NCBI GenBank assembly: GCA_016946835.1
Contig: JACVTC010000126.1
Location: forward strand, 395,001-407,500
From: Neocallimastix lanati (nom. inval.)
Taxonomy: Eukaryota > Neocallimastigomycota > Neocallimastigomycetes > Neocallimastigales > Neocallimastigaceae
DNA: 12,500 bases
Reading direction: 5' to 3'
Shown: positions 12,007 to 12,500 of the stretch, piece after piece
Layout of the letters: each line of letters opens with the position of its first letter
Numbering within the stretch: the first letter of the stretch is position 1
Notes under the pieces: generated by a model
The model's database searches: none
What the model saw: only the letters and a program-made list of their open reading frames with translations
What the model was told of the DNA's origin: nothing
Made by a program: the position numbers and the translations under genes

Positions 12007-12050
12007 ATTTATATAATTTATATAATTTATATAATTTATATAATTTATAT
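12007..12050. repeat. 9-bp tandem repeat ATTTATATA, 4.9 copies
   Basis: Four perfect units followed by eight of nine bases of a fifth. The exact periodicity makes it a minisatellite-like array rather than random A/T. Confidence 0.85.
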
Positions 12051-12444
12051 TTATGGGTAAAATACTAAATAATATATATAAATATATATTTTATATTAAT
12101 AATTTAATATATTTATATTATATTAAAATATTAATTATTTAATATTTGTGAATTTTTTTTTTTAATTTATAATTTATTAAATTAAAACCATGAAGTAAAA
12201 AAAAAAAAAAAATTCTTTACTTAGTAAATATAAGAGTAATTATATATATATATTTTATATATATTTTATAGTAAAGATAATTAAAAAGAAATTGAAAAGA
12301 AGAAAATATATATATATATATAATAAAAGTTATTTATTTAATTTTTTTTATTAAAAAAATGAGATTATTTTAAATATATATTATATAATATAAATAAAAT
12401 TAAAATTAAAATAAATTGAAAAAATAATAATAATAAAAATCAAA

Positions 12445-12500
12445 ATGTCCAATACAACTACAGACCCAATTTTTTCTTTTCGAATTATTGATGCCGATTT
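12445..12500 (+). CDS. 5' end of a gene cut by the window edge; REV3-like (DNA polymerase zeta catalytic subunit) start
   Basis: The ATG at 12445, after an AAAATCAAA leader, opens a frame whose first 18 codons read MSNTTTDPIFSFRIIDAD and then run off the window. The abrupt rise in C and G compared with the flank, and the mixed amino acids, support real coding sequence. The IFSFRIIDAD segment resembles the first residues of REV3, the catalytic subunit of translesion DNA polymerase zeta, whose N-terminus in animals reads roughly FSVRIVTADYY. With so few residues this is a lead, not an identification. If right, the following codons should continue into an aromatic residue and the B-family polymerase N-terminal domain, and the gene should be several kilobases long. 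Confidence 0.45.
   Translation, partial: MSNTTTDPIFSFRIIDAD

Larger units (their letters stand above)
10773..12444. other. intergenic region, no gene seen
   Basis: The first 700 bases are A-rich on the + strand and should contain the 3' end of the FANK1-like transcript; AATAAA at 10786-10791, 14 bases after the stop, is a possible but weak poly(A) signal. Later parts hold T and A runs, an AAT array (11629-11714) and a 9-bp tandem repeat (12007-12050). A pyrimidine-rich stretch ending TTTTAG at 11615-11620 looks like a splice acceptor, but no coding sequence follows it. The frames 11248-11475 (minus) and 11750-11977 (plus) are Phe/Lys/Ile translations of A/T runs. Confidence 0.7.

Overview
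This is a eukaryotic, extremely A+T-rich window that looks like the nuclear genome of an anaerobic gut fungus (Neocallimastigomycota, the Neocallimastix/Piromyces/Anaeromyces kind). Islands of ordinary-composition coding sequence sit in long intergenic DNA made almost entirely of A and T, with homopolymer runs (up to 53 T), long (AAT)n arrays and other microsatellites. The genes have GT-AG introns. The presence of a FANK1-type gene, a family I associate with flagellated lineages, fits a zoospore-forming fungus better than Dictyostelium, which has similar base composition but no flagella. The assignment is inference from composition and gene content; no rRNA or other marker gene is present.

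Layout. Positions 1-3204: no gene seen, A+T-rich intergenic DNA with a few short palindromes and tandem repeats. 3205-4523 (+): a two-exon gene for an F-box protein (331 aa, intron 3563-3885). 4524-8773: no gene seen; A-rich after the F-box gene, then degenerate ATT-type repeats, two long AAT arrays and a 53-nt T run. 8774-10772 (+): a two-exon gene that I read as a FANK1-like protein (fibronectin type III domain plus ankyrin repeats, 394 aa, intron 9102-9915). Taken separately, the two exons look like two small unrelated genes. 10773-12444: no gene seen, with another AAT array and a 9-bp tandem repeat. 12445-12500 (+): the first 18 codons of a gene cut by the window edge; its start resembles that of REV3, the DNA polymerase zeta catalytic subunit.

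All three genes lie on the + strand, spaced by 1.7-4.3 kb, and there is no sign of co-regulation. A shared theme is intron architecture. In both introns the acceptor is the first AG after a good CTAAC branch-point-like box, although the acceptor is about 200 nt away in one and about 450 nt in the other. I found no tRNA, rRNA, CRISPR array, transposase gene or other mobile element. Nothing here is clearly a new multi-gene system; the most valuable results are the reconstruction of the split FANK1-like gene and the AG-free introns.
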